Below, one piece after another: positions 59,301-64,000 of a DNA stretch of 64,000 bases. The stretch comes from Caenorhabditis remanei (taxonomy: Eukaryota > Nematoda > Chromadorea > Rhabditida > Rhabditidae): NCBI RefSeq assembly GCF_010183535.1, contig NC_071331.1, positions 24,862,001 to 24,926,000 on the forward strand, read 5' to 3'. The notes below the pieces were generated by a model that had not been told where the DNA came from, made no database searches, and saw only the letters and a list, made by a program, of their open reading frames with translations. The first letter of the stretch is position 1. Each line of letters begins with the position of its first letter. The translations under genes were made by a program, and so were the position numbers.

Positions 59301-61412
59301 GGTCCATGGTTGGGCGCATAATTGACATCCTTCCTCTCCTCGGCAATCACTGCAGATCATTCTTACACAAATAAAGTTGGGTTTGTGTTTGGGACCTCTT
59401 TCGATATGTCCTGGAAAAAGGAAAGTGTATACTTTGAATGTTTACGTCCTTACCTTCGAATAATCCCGACTCTGCCACAATGCATTCCATATCATACACG
59501 ATAATAGCCCATTGTTTTTGGTTTTCTTGCTTCCTCAACTTTTCCTTCTCGTCAGGGACATGGTGAGCACAAGTATGCCCCTTCAACGCTTTCTCCCTGC
59601 ATATAGGACAGTATGCTTTTGCGTCACATACGTGTGTTTCTCCACGAATCCTCTCTGATCTATCAATCAAATTACACTTTTCGCATCTGTAAGACATTAC
59701 TAATGTTTGTCTAATTGCTTAGCTACCTGCTATATTTCTTGCAATGTGGCAATCCCTTCTTTGATTTTGCAGTGAGATGTGCGTCAAAACACATTTTACT
59801 TCGAAAGTAAATATTACAAAAGCTGCAATAAATGTTCTCATCTTCTTGTTTGCATCCTGTGGCCCCACATCTCTTGCACTTGGCTTTGCATTTTCGATAA
59901 TGATAGTCGTCGTCGAAAGTAGAGCATTGATAACAAAACCTGAAAATAAAAATAGTTTATTACAATAAATTGGTAACTTACCTTGATGCATGTTTTCCTT
60001 TGGTGTGATTCACATGTTCATAATGTCCCTCATAATAAAATAAACCAATAAATCCTTCACCATCAGGATTGAATCGCTTTTCTTCAGTTGGGACGGCCTG
60101 ATGTTTGTTTGCAGTCCACAATATTATTTGATAGTTTGAAAGATAATTTGCAAGCTCCACAAGGTCTTTTCGACCATGTTCTTCTTTGTTCACATCCATC
60201 CCTGCATCCGCCAAAAGCTGTCTGGCAAGCTTTCCTTGTGCTTCACTTTTGAATGTTTGAGTTCTCTGTAAAACACACATATTACAACCAATCAAAGAAT
60301 ATAAAAGTACCTCTGGTCTTACGAGACTTCGATAAAACTTTTCCATTTTCTGTTTTTGGTCTACGTTTGTCGTGGTTTGTATATCACTCTCCAGTTTTCC
60401 TAGTGCAAGTGCTTTTGGTAGACAATGACTCGTTCCCGTGATCCTGCATAGGCTAACACCAAAATGTTGTTTCTGTTATAAAATATATTATCGTTTGACA
60501 AATGAGAGTAAGCCTTACCAGTAGCGTTTTTCTTATTTTTTCAATTTTATCGGATTTCCGAGAACCTCGTGTCCCTCTGCCTCGTAGTTGTGATTGCTTA
60601 TCCTTGAAAACGTTCATAGCAACAGTAAAACTTTCATCTAAGCGGAGCTCTTTGTTAGATTGCATCTGCTTGGCAATCTCATTCATTATCACTCCTCCAT
60701 CAGCCACTGCATACGTTTTGTGGGTTACAAAGAAACCATCTCTATCGGTATACCCATCATGGTTCAGTCTGTAAACGTTCTTCTTATGATTTGAAATTAT
60801 GATAAAACTTACTGAAGCCAATATTTGGTTGTTTTCAGATTTCCTCCTGATTTTTTGAGCATTCTACGAATAAAAATGTCCAAGAGTTTGGCCACATGTT
60901 GATGAAGTATCGTGTTGTCTTTTACTTTATCAAGATTGATGAATTTCATTCTGACAGTGTCCGCAATCAGAAACTGGTTGTTGTGTCTTCGAAAATGTGG
61001 TTCATTAGAAGTTATAACATTTTCTGTGAAGAACTCTTCTTCCTCGGGTGTTGGAAAGGTCTCGCTTCTTTCAAAGTCTCGTAATTGCATTTTTCGCTGC
61101 GGTCCTTTGCCATCTAAAATGAATAATTGAAATTTTTTATGTTTCTCATTATCACTCACGTCTTTGTGTCGAAACTATTCTGGCTGGCTTAGATTGTCTT
61201 TTCTTTTCTTCTAAAAATCCTCCTTGATTCTGAACTGAACTAGTTGATGGTTGATATTTTCTCTTCTTGTCCGTTCTTGTGTGGTCTACGTTTTCTTCTT
61301 CTTTTTCATGTGATCGACTTTCTGGTTTTGTCTTTTTTGTCTTTGGTTCAAGACTAGTTGGTGGAGGGGCTCCTCCTCGTGAATTGTGAGCGTTTAGCGT
61401 TTTGCGTTTCAT
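56321..61412 (-). CDS. polB: family B DNA polymerase (Polinton type), right copy
   Basis: Mirror copy with the same 16 exons (first 61412-61160, last 56536-56321) and an identical predicted protein. It converges on the left copy. Two intact copies in one element are not expected of an ordinary Polinton. Confidence 0.93.
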
Positions 61413-61760
61413 AACTGAAAAAGAAAGGATGAAAAAAGGATGAATGAACGGCCGAGAGAAAAGGAAAAGAAATGAAAAATGAGAGCTCAAAAATAGGTCA
61501 CCATTTACCATCCGGTAAAAAGATGAAAATGAGCCACAGATTATGAATATCTCAAATCACTCTCTGCAAACGTCAGCTGTTACTTTTTGGTTGATGACGT
61601 CATCACTAACTTTTATTTTGTTTTCTTCGTCTCTCCTTTTCATACTCTCTCGTTCTATGGTTTTAAACGAAAAATTGTCATTCGTGATTTATTACGTGAT
61701 AGTGGTAGGTGACCTGTTTCTGAGTTCTGTCTTTTCTATAATTGTTTTCCAGATTTTCTA
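61413..61760. promoter_or_regulatory. divergent promoter of gene A and polB, right copy
   Basis: Mirror of 42902-43249, with TGACGTCA at 61595-61602. Confidence 0.5.
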
Positions 61761-62332
61761 ATGCCTCCAAAGTTATCCGGTAAACGTGGAAAACGATGCA
61801 ATTGCATGGACCCTCTTCGGGACGTTCGATCAAAGTATACAAGTCAATGCAAGATATTTTGTACTTTTCGTGAAATAAGATATCGTGGTGGTTTGGGCAT
61901 ACGATGTGAACTCCTTCAGGATTTGGAAACTATACGATTCATAATTGATGACCAATTGGGAAAAGATGAAGCAATTTTCCACTTTAGAGACGGTCGAATT
62001 CTTGAATACAGTGATGTGATTGCTAAATGTCCAAGTGAAGTTCCCTCGATTCAAGACGGTGTTAATTTGCTTGAATTTTACAACAACAAGCTCAAGAAGA
62101 ATATTACTGATGAACAATTTGTTCTGATGGATAAGCAAGGGAGATACCATCCTATTTCTGAACTGTTTATTGCCAAAGTTCCGTAAGTAACTATCGATAT
62201 ATTTGTCAACACTTTTTCAAATCTTTCAGAACACCGTGCTCCTCCTGTCAAAACCTGCCACAGTCCCCATCAACTCCACAGCTCCCAACAACCAACTTTC
62301 CGAAATCAAATGAAGATACCCAGAAAGTCTGA
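61761..62332 (+). CDS. element gene A, right copy
   Basis: Exons 61761-62182 and 62230-62332, encoding the same 174-aa protein as the left copy. The acceptor TTTTCCAG ends at 61752; an AATAAA signal lies at 62444-62449. Confidence 0.7.
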
Positions 62333-63001
62333 ATAATAATATTATATGATCATTTCCAATGTCTTTTTTTTTTTTTTTTTTGTTTTTTTTTTTGTATATA
62401 CAATATTTAAAAACGGTAAAATGTTGAGAATTAATGAAAAAACAATAAAGTTTTAATCGCTAGCATTTGAATGTGACTCACAAACATGGAAGCGTCTTCT
62501 CTGTGGATGCGTCATACAAATGTCAAATGAGAATTTTCAATCGGTGTATGAAAAAGACCCCCTTGTAAGAGAATAAACCACACTTACTTATGCCCTCGAC
62601 TCGCACAATCCTTGCCTGGTTGTGTGAGATGAGGAGTCGCTCACAATTTTAACAACATAGAAGATAAAACAAAAAATTTTTACCCATCAGGTTTTACATG
62701 GTTGTGCCTTTCCTACGATCATCATTATCAGATCAAACATTGAGTGAAAATTGATAGAAAGCCTGGCCATGAACTTGACAAAACGTGTAAATTTGGAGAT
62801 CTGTCCTATGTGCCTAGAACGCGCGAGAACCTCCAAAAAGAGATGGACTCTGTGGGCCTCACATTACCCTCACTTGATGTTCACATGACGGAAAGTCAAG
62901 TCTACGGGTCACGGCTCAAAGTTTCATGATAGTGAGTGGTTTCGTCTATCTAAGCAACCTTGAATCTGGCGCCAGATCTCACAGAAGAGAACCCCATGGC
63001 G

Positions 63002-63406
63002 AAATTAACTACATCTGAGGATGGGCTGGGCGGTGTAAATTTAACCATATGACCCAATAGCTAGAACCAGCTGGCGCACCTTCGACGTCTTTTTGAGCTC
63101 CTATTCTGAGCCAGTGAGCGTGTGAGAATCCACTGAGCCTAGTATTTGATTGTAGGTGACTGGTCAACTCACAACATAATATCTCGTGGTAAAATTATCA
63201 CCACCAAGAGGGCGGTTCAAATGCGGTTAATTTACCCATATGATCCCATAGGTCGGGTCAGATGGGGCATATTCGACACATTTTCGTGCTCTTTTTCCTC
63301 ATGCTCTGACCATGTCTCTGACCAACTTGCGAACTCGAGCCCCACGCTTATACCGTCATTCACTAAGTCAGAGGGTAAATTTATCACCATGGGGGGTAAA
63401 ATTTAC
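63002..63406. promoter_or_regulatory. subterminal repeats, right tip
   Basis: Mirror image of 41256-41660. Confidence 0.55.
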
Positions 63407-63419
63407 ACACCTATCTACT

Positions 63420-63425
63420 AACCAA
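63420..63425. repeat. target-site duplication, right (AACCAA)
   Basis: Partner of 41237-41242, directly after the CTACT terminus. Confidence 0.92.
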
Positions 63426-64000
63426 GACAGTTGCGGCTTCATCGCCGAAACAGCAAGTCGGGGTGAACAAGGTTGAGAAGAAGAATTTCCGAGGAGACAA
63501 CAAAAACAAAACCGATACTACAGCTAATAAGTCTGACTCTCATTCGAATAAAGAAGTTACCTGCTTCAAATGCGGAGAAAGGGGACACCTTGCACCGCAA
63601 TGTCCTCAAAACTCGGGAAAAAAGAAGAAGGGTAGATACTGGGTTAAAAAAGGAGTGCAAAAAACTCAATGTGTTCGAGTAGATGGTCTACATGAGAATC
63701 AGAATAATGTGTCTAAACCAACGATGCGTGTGAATGTTGATGGTCAGTTGTTGTCATTCCAAGTAGACACTGGCAGTGAAATCACATTAATTAATGAGCA
63801 GAGTTGGAAGGATGTTGGATGTCCGGAACTGGAAAAGGTTCCACACCGAATCTCGTGTGCTAACGGAACGCAAATGTCCGTGAAAGGCCGCGCTCTCGTT
63901 TCTTTTGAGCTAAAAGGAATACAGTATACTGATTATGTGTACGTTAGAGCGAAGGACGACAATCTCATTGGGATGTCGTGGATTTCTCAGTCTCCAGGGA
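63426..64000 (+). pseudogene. gag C-terminus and aspartic protease of the same retrotransposon (interrupted; runs off the window)
   Basis: The frame is open to the window end. It shows a CCHC knuckle (CFKCGERGHLAPQC, 63550-63591) after a Lys-rich segment, and a retropepsin active site (VDTGSEITLI, about 63763-63792) with downstream IGMSWI that fits the flap/C-terminal part. The protease in the same frame as gag and this DTGSE form point to the Ty3/gypsy group. Reverse transcriptase and integrase would lie beyond the window. Confidence 0.8.

Larger units (their letters stand above)
41243..63419. mobile_element. 22.2-kb palindromic Polinton-like polB element
   Basis: Every gene and open frame in 41243-52171 has an identical mirror at coordinates that sum to 104662, so the arms (10,929 bp each) carry no visible net difference. 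Ends read AGTAGATAGG and the inverse CCTATCTACT. The flanks are a perfect 6-bp direct repeat AACCAA (41237-41242 and 63420-63425), which is the duplication length of Polinton/Maverick integrases. Each arm holds a small gene pointing outward, polB pointing inward, an AT-rich array and a second small gene pointing inward. I find no integrase, major or minor capsid, A32-like ATPase or adenain-like protease. The element may be a fold-back derivative moved in trans, or a distinct minimal lineage. Confidence 0.9.
52491..63419 (-). repeat. right arm of the giant inverted repeat
   Basis: Mirror of 41243-52171. All predicted proteins are identical in the two arms. Confidence 0.92.

Noticed and set aside
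41243..63419. Inverted assembly artefact explaining the palindrome
   Set aside because: The flanks differ (gag 5' part against gag 3' part), the frame resumes, and a perfect 6-bp duplication adjoins both tips. An artefact confined exactly to the element is unlikely, though collapse of small arm differences by polishing remains possible.

Overview
This is nuclear DNA from a nematode, almost certainly a Caenorhabditis species. Genes have short (40-60 bp) introns ending in TTTTCAG and start next to TTTTCAG acceptors of the kind used for SL trans-splicing. Three neighbouring genes, orthologues of rpi-2 (RP2), a CNBP-like CCHC protein (K08D12.3-like) and pbs-1, stand in the order I recall for the C. 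elegans K08D12 cosmid on chromosome IV.

Layout. 1-17,171: no convincing gene; AT-rich DNA full of dispersed and inverted repeats (several MITE families, some nested). 17,172-23,324: conserved housekeeping block (rpi-2 and the CCHC gene on the minus strand, pbs-1 on the plus strand). 23,823-28,942: fast-evolving nematode genes: a small secreted cysteine-bearing protein, a six-exon gene that joins a BTB domain to an F-box/FTH protein, an exon-like fragment, and the last exon of a tyrosine-phosphatase-like protein whose active-site loop has lost its arginine. 28,978-39,955: about 11 kb minisatellite of 80/81-bp units with higher-order structure. 39,956-64,000: the 5' part of a Ty3/gypsy-like retrotransposon (candidate LTR, primer-binding site, gag, CCHC, protease) split by a 22,177-bp mobile element.

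The split element (41,243-63,419) is the main discovery. It is a near-perfect palindrome: two 10,929-bp arms around a 319-bp spacer, flanked by a perfect 6-bp target duplication (AACCAA) that interrupts the gag-pro reading frame. Each arm carries a complete 16-exon gene for a viral/Polinton-type family B DNA polymerase (about 1,447 aa by my splicing, all exonuclease and palm motifs present), plus two small spliced genes that are paralogues of each other. No integrase, capsid, packaging ATPase or adenain-like protease is visible. It therefore looks like a fold-back, polymerase-only relative of Polinton/Maverick transposons, with two mirror copies of its whole gene set.

How the parts relate: the 6-bp duplication fits a Polinton/retroviral-type integrase, probably acting in trans; the polymerase and the two small paralogues would be the element's own replication functions; the palindromic form could arise by panhandle copying of a protein-primed linear genome (inference). 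The retroelement, the minisatellite and the palindrome all lie 5' of the phosphatase-like exon, so that gene has either an intron larger than 35 kb or has been cut off from its 5' end.
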